Positions 33,228-44,879 of a stretch of 64,000 nucleotides of DNA are shown in pieces. The DNA comes from Anaeramoeba flamelloides (Eukaryota; Metamonada; Anaeramoebidae). Below the pieces are notes generated by a model. That model was not told where the DNA came from and did not search any database. It saw only the letters and a list, made by a program, of their open reading frames with translations. The DNA lies in assembly GCA_027625915.1 (NCBI GenBank), contig JANTQA010000015.1, positions 2,046,001-2,110,000 of the forward strand, in the 5' to 3' direction. The stretch's first letter is position 1; each line of letters starts with the position of its first letter. The position numbers and the translations under genes were made by a program.

Positions 33228-34041
33228 GTGATTGTCCAAGTTTCTCGAATATCTTCTATTATTGGAATGAAGATGAAAAAATAAGCTTCTTATGAATCTC
33301 ATATATCTAATATTTAATATCACCATGAGAGGATTATAAAAAGCTTAAATTGAATATGATGAATCAATTCATCAAAGTTATTATTTGTAGGGATGTTTGT
33401 AATTTTGGTCACTACTGTTATTTTCTAATTAATAAATGAAAAATATTTATTTCAAGTTCTATGATGAATATTAATTATTACTGCTACAATCAAATTAGAA
33501 GTGTAAAAATTTTATCTTGTGGTCAATTAAGGATGGTTTATGTTATTTTCTAAAAATATCATTTCTAAATGATGTTGTAAAGTTCTTTCAATTTTCTTCC
33601 GCTTGTAAAAAGAAAAATATTCTGGAATGTGAACTAAAAATTGTTATTTTTTAATTGGAAAATAATAGCCTAACCAATACAAAAAAAAAACATATAAGGA
33701 TCTTATTTTTATAAAAAGTTACCAACAAACAAAAAATATAAAAAAGAACTCTTTTCTATTTACAATAAATATCCTCATTTTTGTTATTTTTTGATCTATT
33801 ACAAAACAATTTTTCATTCTTTATTCTTTTTCGTTCGATCCATTTGTAAATTAATTTCGGAATCTTGTTATCTGTAAAAAGCTACAAAATAATCCTTTTA
33901 AATATTTCTTCTTCTTTTCTTTTTCTTTTTAATCCCTGTTTAAAATTGTTTAATTGACTTGCGATTTTCTTTTTCTTTTTCTTTTTCTTCTTCAAAATGT
34001 CTTCAAATAATTAATTATAGTTTCTGAGGGATAACGACACA
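33228..34041. other. AT-rich stretch with repeat DR9 at 33535-33680
   Basis: The part at 33535-33680 matches 53470-53610: both contain AAAATAT followed by C/TTGGGATGTGAA-like sequence and TTTTTAATTGGAAAATAATAG. No gene was seen. Confidence 0.5.
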
Positions 34042-34058
34042 AATACCTAAAGGGGATA

Positions 34059-34258
34059 CAGTCAGTTCAACTTTTAAGAAACAGATTTTCAATTAAATTT
34101 AAGGTACAAGAAGAATCTCAAAAAAAAGATACAAAATTAACATTTTAGTAAAATAATTTGTGTATAAAAAAAAATTCAAAAAAATGCGCCTTAATCTTAA
34201 ATTTTTTTTGTGCCTTAATTTTGGTTGAAAATTTTTGTCTTAAAAGTGTAACCAACTG
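34059..34258. mobile_element. Tc1/mariner-type MITE, copy 2, inside a palindromic target
   Basis: Flanked by TA (34057-34058 and 34259-34260), starts CAGTCAGTTCAACTTTTAAG and ends TAAAAGTGTAACCAACTG. Outside it, AATACCTAAAGGGGA on the left and TTACCCTTTAGGTATT on the right are inverted copies, so without the element the site would be a palindrome of about 32 bp centred on the TA. Confidence 0.8.
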
Positions 34259-34276
34259 TATTACCCTTTAGGTATT

Positions 34277-34858
34277 CGAAAAAAAGACTTCCATAAGTAA
34301 CTCATACACCTGATCGCCATCTGTTGTACCATACAAGGGTTTTTTTTTTTTTTTTATTATTTATTGCCTCTTCATAAAGCCAAAAAAAAATAAAAAAATA
34401 AAAAAAAAAGAAACAAAAAAAGTAAATCTAACTGAAAAAAAAAATTTCAAAAACAATACTTAAAATTACTTAACCAAAACACGATAAGTATTTAGATTTA
34501 ATATAATGTTGCTTTTTTTTCAAAAAACACGTCTTAAAAATATTCAAATAGAAAGAGTATTATTTATTTTAGACTATTCAATACTTAATTGTTCTTCAAA
34601 ATTTATGTTTTACTGGTTATCATTGCTATAAGCAAAAATTCCATTTTTTACTTAAATTAGTGTCTCTTTAATTTTAAATAATTTGTCACTCAACATAGAA
34701 AGTCAACAATTTATCAAAATTAAAAAAAAACTATTTCTAGTGTTAAAAATGGCAAAAATGGATTGGGTAATAATTAATAAAGAATCTAGTCTAAAGTAAA
34801 AAAATTGAACATTTATTTGCAGAAATATTATTTTTTGTCATTTCAATATCCTAGATTC

Positions 34859-34910
<52 letters not shown>

Positions 34911-35694
34911 ATATATAAAAATAATACACTTTAAGGAAATTTGGAAATAATTATTGATTTTTGAAAATATTTTTATCATTTTTTCATCTTTTGTATATTA
35001 TTTTTCGTCATCATTCCGATTTTTCAATTACGTAATAGATTTCTTTCTATCGAATAAATTTTTGAGAATAGTAATATTAGATAAAAATGAATTCGTTAAA
35101 TATAAGGAAATAGACAGAATTAGTTGATTGATATCTAATCGTTGTTTGATATTAACTTTAAATTTTACCTTCAACAAACATACAACCATTCCATGTCTGT
35201 TATGAATTCTTATAGAATCAAAATTTGATTCAGAAAAAAAAATACATAGTAGCCCTGGGGAGACAGTACCAATTCATTTTTTTTTGAATTGATCTTTGTT
35301 CAAAAAAAATAACATTTCAATTTTTTTTAAATTAGATTCTTAACTATTGATTTTTTTGTTTTGTGGTCTATTGTAAACAATAAATAAGTTTTAACATTTG
35401 CATAACGTAAGGGGTTTTAATTTAGTCTTGCTCAAATAATTTGTTTTATTGATTTTGTTTTTTTTGTCCAAAGTATTGAAATGACCCCGATTAAAAATTT
35501 GTGGTTTATTTTTCTCTTATTTAGAACCAATTTGTTATTTTTATAAAGATAAGAATGTTTGGGTCCGTTTCTTTATTTTAAAGTTCTGATTCTTAAAGTA
35601 TGGAAAGTTTTTTTAAACCTCAAATTGTTATTCTGCAATTTTTAATTTTGAGTGTTTCTTCATTATGTAATAATGTATCTAATTTTGGAAATGT
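34277..35694. other. AT-rich stretch with an (AT)n tract and a partial DR3 copy
   Basis: An (AT)n microsatellite spans 34863-34909. The part at 34955-35165 resembles 6720-6860 and 42590-42770 of DR3. No gene was seen. Confidence 0.45.
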
Positions 35695-36260
35695 TTTAAA
35701 ACTAAAGCAATATTTAAAGAGGTATGTTGTTATAGTTGTTATTGGATGTCAGTTTTAGTGATCATTTTTACTGTCTCTCTTTGAAAATTTTGTTTATTTT
35801 GATTTTTTTATTCGTCAAAAATTATTTTTGATTTTTAAAAAGTTTTTAATTTGACAAATAAATTTAAAAATCAAATTTTAGTTAAATAAAATACTCAAAA
35901 TGAATTCTACCGAGATGAAATTGACTAGGTATATAAAAAGGAATTATTTCAGATATCTCAGAATACAAATTATTGGATGTTTTTTTTGAGATTGGCAAAT
36001 GGGATTATTTTTACAATAAAACTCCCTTAATTAATATTTTGAAGAACTGATAACCTTGCATTTTTATTCTTTATAATTCACGTAGTATTTGAGGATAATA
36101 AAATCAAATATAAAATTTCATTAAAATTGGTTCATTATTAAAGAATTTTCAAAAATATCGATGTCGATCCATTGAATTACTCTGTGCCAAAAATTTTGAA
36201 AAGGGATTTATTTTTAAAATTCAGATCATTAGAGGAACAAAAATCTGCAAGTTGCAATAT
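35695..36260 (-). repeat. Dispersed repeat DR3, inverted copy
   Basis: Matches 5990-6450 in inverted form: GTCTCTCTTTGAAAATTTTG near 35774 against AAAATTTTCAAAGAGAGAC near 6367, and GTTGTTATAGTTGTTATTGG near 35728 against CAACAACTATAACAACC near 6413. Confidence 0.65.
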
Positions 36261-36433
36261 CATGACTCTTCCAAATATTAAGGAAATAAAAACAAGAAAA
36301 AATTTTAATTTTAATTTTTATTAAAAACTATAATATATATTTAATATATAACAATGTTGATTAATAATAATAAAACCAAAAATCGAAAATTATAAAAATT
36401 GAGTATTTTTTTATGAAAAAATAATCTTTGTCA

Positions 36434-39400
36434 TTAAAAATTTTTGAAATTATTTTTAATTTTTGGATTATTTTCCCAATATTTTAAAAAAAAATATTTT
36501 ATGGTTTTAATTATAAACAATTTATCTTGAGGTGAATGTGCAAGTAATATTACATGCTGGCGAATTGTTGAATTAGAAATCACCTTTTGAATTTGTTGAG
36601 TGCAAGAAATTTCAAATAATCGATTTTCAATTTGCATTTTTTGTTTTAAATTTGTATTTGATTTTGGTTTTGATTTTGGTTTTAAATTTGTATTTAATTT
36701 TGATTTTGATTTTGATTTTGGTTTTGGTTTTGGTTTTGGTTTTGGTTTTGGTTTTGATTTAAATTTGGGTTTTAATTTGGGTTTAGATTTCGATTTTGAT
36801 TTGTATTTAGATTTAGATTTTGGTTTCGAGTTATATTTCGATTTGGAATTTAAATCGTGATTCGGATTAATACCTGCTTTCTTTTTTTTATTTTTATTAA
36901 TATTATTATATTTATTTCTGTTGTTAATGTGGCTGCTTGTATATTTATTTTGAGATTTTTGGTTATCAATTATTTTGAAATTATGCTCAAAGCTGAACTG
37001 TTCCAATATTTTATTCTTCATGCCAACACAAATATTGTCCGTGTTAATTTGTAAAAAGCCCGAATCAAAGGGCACTTCTCTTGGAACCACCAAATACAAT
37101 AAAAAATTAACTTGCTTTTGAAGATAGAATAATTGGGATTTCTGATTTAGAAAAGAATCCAGGGTTTTTGCATTTGAATAATCTAAGTGCTTTGGGTTTT
37201 GCCTTTTAATTTTTGAAAAGCTTATTGATTTTCGGGATATATTTTTTATTGGTACCATTTTTGGTGGCAGGACATTAATATTCAATAAAGATTTATCAAA
37301 ATTTTGTACAATGGGATTATTACCTATTATTACGTCATGCCCCCTCGAGCTATGGTATATTAATAGTAAAAAAATTAAAAGTCTTTTTTGGTGTAAATTT
37401 TTACATTTAATTGACGTGTTTTGGTTTGAAGATGACATTGAGAATGGTGACGCTGTCGATCTTCTTCTCGTTTTCCCTTTATTTCTCCCCTTCTCCCCAG
37501 TCCTGCTTGACTTTCTTTTTGAAGTTGTTGGGGATGATGGCGAAGATGAAAGATCATTGAAGAGCCAAATAATTAAAAGGTCGTTTTTACAAATATATAT
37601 TTTCATTTTCTTATTCCATTTTGATTGGTAAATGATTTTTGGATTCGTTTTATCCGTTGTTTTGATACTGATCTTTTTTTTATTAAAGCAAATAATTGAA
37701 TTTTCAAAATTCCCAGAAATGTTATTACAGGATTTAATATTTAAATGGAATTCACCAATCCTTGCATAAAGATATGATTCGTTTAACGCACTTTGATATT
37801 TTTTTGTCAATTGTGTAATCATTTTGCGATGATCTTTTTTTAATCCATCTAAATTGAAGATGCTCCATTTGTCATGGCAATTAATCAACATAAAGTTTTC
37901 AATGATCAATGTATCATATTTCTGAGAAACGTATTTCTTTAATAAATCTGTTGCTAAGCTTGCGGAATAATAAATGGCATCTGGTTCGATATTGACTTGT
38001 TCAATATTTAATTTATTAAGAATATTAATACTATGGCTTTTTTTCTTAATAGAGCTGTTTGGGGATTTGAATTTAAATATCCTCAGCGATGACCTTTTGA
38101 CCATTTTTACAAATTTGTTTTTAGATCGAGGTGCGAATTCAACCAAATCAGTTGTTTCATCTAATTTCTTGAAATTTTTGAAATTTGTTTCAGAGCTATC
38201 ATCAATTTCCGATTCAAATTTTATTATTTTTTTTTTGTTTCTTTTTTCTTTTTCTTTTTTCTTTTCTTTCTCCTTTCCCCCTTCTTTCTCTTTTCTGGTT
38301 TCATTATCTTTTCTTCTTTCTTTGTCTTTTCTCCCTGTTTTTTCCTTTTTTGTTGTTTTCTCTTTTCTTCCTACTTTCTCTTTTCTCTTTTCTTTTCTCT
38401 TTTCTCTTTCTCTCCCCCTTTCTCCCCCCCTTTCTCTCCCCCTTTCTCTCCCCCTTTCTCCCCCCCTTTCTCTCCCCCTTTCTCTTCCCCTTTCTCTTCC
38501 CCTTTCTCTTCCCCTTTCTCTTGTTTTTTGTTTTTGTTTTTGTTTTTGTTTTTGTTTTTGTTTATTTGTTATTGCTTCTATTTCTGTTTCCGTTCCATAC
38601 CCTAGTTCAGACCCTGTTATTGAATCAGTTTTTGATGTTATTTCAAGGCTAGAATTTGATTTGTTTAAAAATTGTGATTTAATTTCCAATTCTTTGCCAA
38701 TTTCTGTTGAAGGCTTTGATTCTGTTTTTATTTTTATTTCAGTTTTAAAACCGGTATCTGTTTCACTCTCACTGAAAGTATCGGACTTTCCATTTGCATA
38801 AGTGTCAACGTAATATCCACTGGTACGGTTATGATTATGATTATGATTACGATTGCTGTTAGTATTTGGATTTCGATTGATGGTATTCTTCTTGTTTATA
38901 TTTGCTTGGAAATTTGAATATGTTTCTGTTTCTTGTTCAGATTCACTTAAAGTTTTGGTATAGCCCTCAGAATTAGAGCTGCTCTTAAATTTGGTGTTAT
39001 TGTTAGTCACAATGTTACTATTGTCATAAATTTCAATATTTGAATCTAATCTTGGAGACAATTTCGAATCTGATTTTACGGAATATTTTAATTGTGTTTT
39101 TATTAATAAGTCTTCCTCGGTATCCATTTGGAAATCATGAATTATTTTTCCTTTTTTTTCAGATTGGGATTTTGTTTCTAATTCTGTGTCCAATTCGGAA
39201 ACCATTTCAGTTAATGTTTCTGTTTGTAATTTTGTGTCTGAGTGTGAATAGGATTTATATTTCAATTGGGAATTGTTTTCAAAGCCGATATCGCTTTCAC
39301 TCACGCTTTCGTTGCCTTGGGAATTCTTGAAATTTACATTCTCATTTTCTTTTTTATCAAATTTTTGATTTAAGAATTTATTTAATTTTTTTTTTTTTTT

Positions 39401-40513
39401 TAATTTCTTTTGATTTCTTTTTTTTACCTTTTCTTTTTTTTTAATTCTTTGCTCTAATAACTGAATTTCATCATTTATCTTTTCAAGGATTTCCTTTTGC
39501 TCAAGTTCCTTTTCCTTTCTGAGCAATTGCTTTTCTTTTTCAAGTAATTGATTTCTTTTTTCAAAAATATATTTTCTTGTGTTCTCTATAATGTCATTCG
39601 GGATTTGTGGTAACAGATTAGTGTCAAGATTTAGACTTTTTGTAAATTGTTGAAAATTATACTCTTTTAGTTGCTTTGTTTTTTCAATGATATTATCTAT
39701 TTGGAAATCGGAATTGGCATTTTGGCTTTTTGTGCTTTTGTTCCAGATCAACTGATTTGGTTCATTCTTTTGCTTTTGAACAGCGTTTTTATTTTTTTCC
39801 TTGTTTTGATTATTGTCAGGGTTCGTTTCAACAAAAAATGGGTTGAGAAATACACCTTTGTTTAAATTAAAACCAGGAATATTTTCAGCTAATTCGAAAT
39901 CATCTTCATCTTGAAAATAAAATGATCTTCTTTCAATTGTTTGATCAAGGACTGGACCATTCTTTGTTATCCAGTTTTTGATTGTCAGGATCTGATCTGA
40001 TATCCACTTTTTAAACAACGATCCCTTTTTGTTTTTATTTTTGTTTTCATTTTCATTTTCATTTTCATTTTCATTTTCATTTTCATTTTCGTTTTCATTT
40101 GTGCTTTTGTCTTTGTTTTCAGTTGTGTTTTTGTCTTGGCTTTTGCTTTTGTTTTTGGATCTGTTTTCTTTTGGTGGTTTGCAAAGAAAATTCGGATTAG
40201 GGAATTGTGGTATATGTTCAAATTTCTGTTGGAAAACAGCACATAAAGTTCGTTGAAACTCTTCAAAATTTTGTTTGTTGCAAAGCTTCGGATCCTTTGT
40301 ATAAACGATTTTGTTTTGTTTTGTTGGAGAAACTCTGTTTAAAAAGAGTACAAGCACAATGCAGCTTGGTGAGAACAAGTTACTTTTGGAAAGATTTGGT
40401 TTTGCAAGTACATGTTGGACATACTCGAGGACATCAATTGATTCCAAAGAAGAGTTGTTAAAGGAAACGTTACTCATTAACAAACTGTTCAAATTCTTTC
40501 GAACAGAGAACAA
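36434..40513 (-). CDS. Very large low-complexity protein (1359 residues), unidentified
   Basis: One long intronless frame. The N-terminus (about 1-110) is ordinary protein; FSPSCIVLVLFLNRVS near 47-62 recalls the first helices of PHO80-type cyclins, but the rest of a cyclin box is not evident. Then come Asn-Glu repeats (about 138-160), a Lys/Glu coiled coil (about 310-390), Ser/Thr/Glu-rich DNA-like linkers, a Gln-Lys run, a Gly-Arg-Glu-Arg repeat (about 664-705) and Lys/Glu/Arg blocks (705-770). A structured part (about 850-1150) contains IGEFHLNIKSCNNIS and, later, SKWNKKMKIYICKNDLLIIW, a beta pattern that could be a C2-like domain. Lys-Pro/Lys-Ser repeats lie near 1220-1290, and a conserved-looking helical end follows (about 1300-1359). 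Start could also be Met13. Role unknown; a nuclear or cytoskeletal scaffold is a guess. Confidence 0.75.
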   Translation of the reverse strand: MFSVRKNLNSLLMSNVSFNNSSLESIDVLEYVQHVLAKPNLSKSNLFSPSCIVLVLFLNRVSPTKQNKIVYTKDPKLCNKQNFEEFQRTLCAVFQQKFEHIPQFPNPNFLCKPPKENRSKNKSKSQDKNTTENKDKSTNENENENENENENENENENKNKNKKGSLFKKWISDQILTIKNWITKNGPVLDQTIERRSFYFQDEDDFELAENIPGFNLNKGVFLNPFFVETNPDNNQNKEKNKNAVQKQKNEPNQLIWNKSTKSQNANSDFQIDNIIEKTKQLKEYNFQQFTKSLNLDTNLLPQIPNDIIENTRKYIFEKRNQLLEKEKQLLRKEKELEQKEILEKINDEIQLLEQRIKKKEKVKKRNQKKLKKKKKLNKFLNQKFDKKENENVNFKNSQGNESVSESDIGFENNSQLKYKSYSHSDTKLQTETLTEMVSELDTELETKSQSEKKGKIIHDFQMDTEEDLLIKTQLKYSVKSDSKLSPRLDSNIEIYDNSNIVTNNNTKFKSSSNSEGYTKTLSESEQETETYSNFQANINKKNTINRNPNTNSNRNHNHNHNRTSGYYVDTYANGKSDTFSESETDTGFKTEIKIKTESKPSTEIGKELEIKSQFLNKSNSSLEITSKTDSITGSELGYGTETEIEAITNKQKQKQKQKQKQKTRERGRERGRERGRERGRERGGERGRERGRERGGERGREREKRKEKRKEKVGRKEKTTKKEKTGRKDKERRKDNETRKEKEGGKEKEKKKEKEKRNKKKIIKFESEIDDSSETNFKNFKKLDETTDLVEFAPRSKNKFVKMVKRSSLRIFKFKSPNSSIKKKSHSINILNKLNIEQVNIEPDAIYYSASLATDLLKKYVSQKYDTLIIENFMLINCHDKWSIFNLDGLKKDHRKMITQLTKKYQSALNESYLYARIGEFHLNIKSCNNISGNFENSIICFNKKKISIKTTDKTNPKIIYQSKWNKKMKIYICKNDLLIIWLFNDLSSSPSSPTTSKRKSSRTGEKGRNKGKTRRRSTASPFSMSSSNQNTSIKCKNLHQKRLLIFLLLIYHSSRGHDVIIGNNPIVQNFDKSLLNINVLPPKMVPIKNISRKSISFSKIKRQNPKHLDYSNAKTLDSFLNQKSQLFYLQKQVNFLLYLVVPREVPFDSGFLQINTDNICVGMKNKILEQFSFEHNFKIIDNQKSQNKYTSSHINNRNKYNNINKNKKKKAGINPNHDLNSKSKYNSKPKSKSKYKSKSKSKPKLKPKFKSKPKPKPKPKPKPKSKSKSKLNTNLKPKSKPKSNTNLKQKMQIENRLFEISCTQQIQKVISNSTIRQHVILLAHSPQDKLFIIKTIKYFFLKYWENNPKIKNNFKNF
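38395..38520 (-). repeat. Coding minisatellite for Gly/Arg/Glu repeats
   Basis: Tandem 12-nt units of type CTTTCTCTCCCC, with variants CCCC/TCCC, encode Arg-Glu-Arg-Gly on the minus strand. Local G+C is far above the window average. A Gln-Lys tract encoded by TTTTTG hexamers lies next to it at 38524-38566. Confidence 0.8.
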
Positions 40514-40619
40514 AAAAACAAAATTTTTGGAAAAAAATTGTTATTTATTATGGAAAGTAAAATTTGAAAAAATAACAAATTTGGAAAATATTTTTCAATT
40601 CTCCTACTAAAAAAGGGTT

Positions 40620-41159
40620 GTTGTTATTGTCTCTTTTTTTAAACCACTTATTCCCTCACTCTTCAAATTAGAGTACATTGATTGGGAATCATCGAAATTT
40701 CTCCAGAATTAGAATCAATTTCAAAACTTGAAAACATTCACGATATCTGAATTTGATGATATTTTTAAATCGAATTTTTAGCAAAATAAAATGAAATTTG
40801 ATTAAAAACTAATTGAAATTTCATGAACGATCCTTTAAAATAGTCAATAAGAGTTACTGTGAAATTTCAAGGAAATTTTTCAAAAGATAATTGGAAAAGA
40901 AATGAAAAAAAAACAATTGAAATTTCAATTGATTTATTTCATTATTTTGATTTTTTTGTGTGAAAAATAGAATATAACCTCAAAAAACAGGAAAAAAAGA
41001 AAGTTTTGGAAATTAATATAAATGTAACTATCAAAAAAGTTTTCGGATATCATCATTGAAAGATCTCATAAAATTAAAGTTTCCAAAATGTTTACTTATA
41101 AAATATCTCTCTTTATTTCAATATGTAATTAATAAAATTAAGCACTATTTTTTTCTGAT
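40620..41159. other. 5' flank of the large gene, no other gene seen
   Basis: AT-rich; no coding-like frame. Confidence 0.45.
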
Positions 41160-41660
41160 TAATATTTTTTGAAATATAGCTTATAAATAAATTCAATTAA
41201 ACTCTGTGATACAATTTTTTAGAATAAAAACACTCTCAACTTTTTAATATCAAAAATATTTTTGAAATTATTGTACACTTATTTTACTTTTTTTAAAAAA
41301 ATGGGGCTGAGAAAATATTGAAATTAAAGAATAAGTTAATCTATTAAATTAGAATATATTTCCAGAGAGTTTATCTTTTTAGTTGAACTTTTTTATTAAT
41401 TTTACCATTTAAAAAAAAAAAAACATTTTAAGACTAAATTAGTTCCTTTTGTGAAAAGAAAATTCCCATAATTTAGAATTTGTTTTAGTAAATGTGTTAA
41501 AAATAGATAGTGTATATAAAAATATAACATAATTTCAACTTTGAATTCAATGATTTTGGTAAAAAATGTTTTCAAGAAAAAGTTAAAGGGAAACTTTATT
41601 AATTTTTATTTTTTCATTTTGTTTTCTTAATTTTTTTAATCAATGGTATTTGATCAGTTT
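41160..41660 (+). repeat. Dispersed repeat DR7, copy 2
   Basis: Inverted partner of 25980-26480; both include a GAGAGTTTATC/GATAAACTCTC block and a TAGAATTTGTTTTAGTAAAT block. Confidence 0.65.
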
Positions 41661-42468
41661 TCCTTTTTTAGTGTTTTTTGGGTCTTAGCGACATATAAAT
41701 CATTTTTATTATTTATTATTTTATTTGGACATTAACACCCCCTTTCTTATATTTTTTTTTGTTTTGTATTTAGAAAAAAGGAATATTATAATATTCAACC
41801 AAACTATCCCAAAATTTAGCAAAATTCCAGGTAATTGGTTTACTTCAAGTCTAAACAACGTACAAACCACAATAATAAAAAGTAAAAAAATTAAAAAATG
41901 TTATTATTTTTATTTTATTTTTTTTTTTCCTATTCTAATAGAAAAATTAAATAACAATTTGGTTTAAATTAAACTTTTGGGTGAATTAAACATGACTGGA
42001 ATTGAAAAAAAAAATTATATTTAATAATTTTATTGACTTTTTTTATAGAGTATGAAAAAAATTTTTTATTAATGATATTAATTCATTTTTGATCTCGAAT
42101 TATACTTGCACTGTTCAAGAATAATTAATTCTAATAAATATTTTCCAATTATCATTGTAAAAATACCCTTGGAAACAATATTGATAAATTTCGAAGGAAA
42201 TGATAAAAAAAACAAATTTTTGAATATAAAGTATTCACTTTTTTTTTTTTTTCAATAAAATGCCCTCTTTCAGAAAAAAACGTCCAATATGGTTTTTAAT
42301 TGGAAAAGATATTAAAAATCAATAATAATAATTTAAAAGTAATCCTGGTAAGAGTATTTTGAGAATAATTAAATAATTTTATTGTATATTTAATTTTATT
42401 TTTCATTCAATTCAAATTTCTTAAATCCTTGGATATTTCAAATTATTATTTTATGGTTTTAGTTTACA

Positions 42469-42499
<31 letters not shown>
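41661..42499. other. AT-rich stretch, no gene seen
   Basis: Contains an (AT)n tract at 42469-42495. No coding-like frame. Confidence 0.45.
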
Positions 42500-43035
42500 A
42501 ACTAAAATTCAAAATTTTCCACACAGTTAAAATGTTCCAAAGAATCAAAATAATACAATTTCATTCAAATTGCAGATAATTTTCATTTTTGAAAAATATG
42601 AAAATCATTTTTTCATCTTTTTGTTTATGTCTTCATTTTATTGTTAGAATGACGTAATTTGTTTTGTTCGATCAAATTTTTTTACAACCATTGGTATTAT
42701 GTTAAAGTTGAGTTGTTCCAAATAGAAGAACTCAAATAAAATTAGTTGGTAGTATCTAACCTTTGATCGAACAATAATTCCTAATAGAATTTAAACAAAT
42801 TTACCAATGTATTTTTTTGTTTTGCTCTCTCCAAAATTTTTAACACACCCTTGATTTATTTGTATTGATAATTATTTATTTATTGTTTTGCGAGTATTGT
42901 AATTTATAAACAAGTTTAACATTCCAATTAGTGGATGGTTCTAATTTGGTAAATCTTCTTGAATTTGTTAAATATTTTTTTTTTTTTCACAAATCGAATT
43001 TTGGTGTGTTAAAAATTTTGAATTGAGGTTTATAT
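42500..43035 (+). repeat. Dispersed repeat DR3, copy 3
   Basis: Starts AAACTAAAATTCAAAATTTTC like 5873, and ends with GTGGATGGTTCTAATTTGGT and TTAAAAATTTTGAATT like 7012-7120. It is shorter than the copy at 5868 because the 5990-6450 part is absent. Confidence 0.65.
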
Positions 43036-43039
43036 AGCG

Positions 43040-43460
43040 GTTCCAAACCTACCGTGAAATTTGACAGGCATAGAATTTGACTTTTTGTCTCAGTTAAATA
43101 CAAAAAAAAAATCTTCGGTTATACGCTATCATATACATTTTATAGTTTGACATAAGTTTTTTGAAAAAATTCATGTATTTGAATGACTGAGAAAAAAAAC
43201 TTATTGTTTTTGAAACAAATTCAAAAATTCAAAACAAAGCTTCCACAGATCGAAGAATAAATTTGATGATTTCTATAAAATGGTCTCGCCTTTTGATTTT
43301 AAGGTATACAGAAATTGAAGATCCAACAAAAACCTGAAAATTTTTATAAATTATGAATCAATCCGAAAGTTTTGTTGTCAAAAATTCAAATTTTAATATT
43401 TTTTCTATTGGAAATATATGTTCTATTATAAAATTTCACGGTTTGTAATCAGCTATCGCA
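43040..43460. repeat. Possible inverted-repeat element
   Basis: ACCGTGAAATTTGACAGG near 43069 is matched by AAATTTCACGGT near 43433, with a slightly higher G+C in between. No coding frame was seen. The arms are short, so this is weak. Confidence 0.3.
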
Positions 43461-43549
43461 TAACCCTAAAATCCTGTCATAAAAAGTAAAGTATGATAAA
43501 GAAAATGAATTTTTTGTTTATCATAGATTTCACAGTAGGATTGGAACTG

Positions 43550-44373
<824 letters not shown>

Positions 44374-44375
<2 letters not shown>

Positions 44376-44879
44376 CTATATATTGATTATTCGGAACTAT
44401 CACTTTTCAACAGACTCCCTAATTAATTAAATGTAGTGCGATATATTATATTCATATCCTACTTTTAATGTTGATTTTAGATAATTTCCAACAGGTATTG
44501 GAATTATTTTAGATCTGAAATTTTTAAAAATCTAAATTTAAAAATACGATCACTCCCCTTATTAATGAGAATCTCTTTAACAAAAATTTGAAATTATTAA
44601 TTAAATCCAAATTATAAAAAAAAAAAATAAACATTTTTGATATTTTTATTTTTAAGAAACAGAGATATTAATCTAAATCAAAAATTAATATCCCATTTGT
44701 TTATTTTTTGTTAAAATGTAAAAAGATTATGTAAAAAATAAAAATAAAAAAAAAACTAAAAAGGTAAAAGAAAACTTAAAAATTAGGACAAGAAAATAGT
44801 TGATATTTCTGTAAAAAAAAAAAATAAAAATGGGATGCAAAGTAATATCTAAATGGGTTGATTGTTCATAAGTGGGTTG
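44374..44879. other. 3' flank of the His/Lys-rich gene
   Basis: AT-rich, no gene seen. Confidence 0.4.

Noticed and set aside
37974-38801. 275-codon plus-strand frame rich in Phe, Leu and Ser-Pro
   Set aside because: It is the antisense of the low-complexity gene at 36434-40513; its composition is explained by the Lys/Glu/Arg codons on the other strand.
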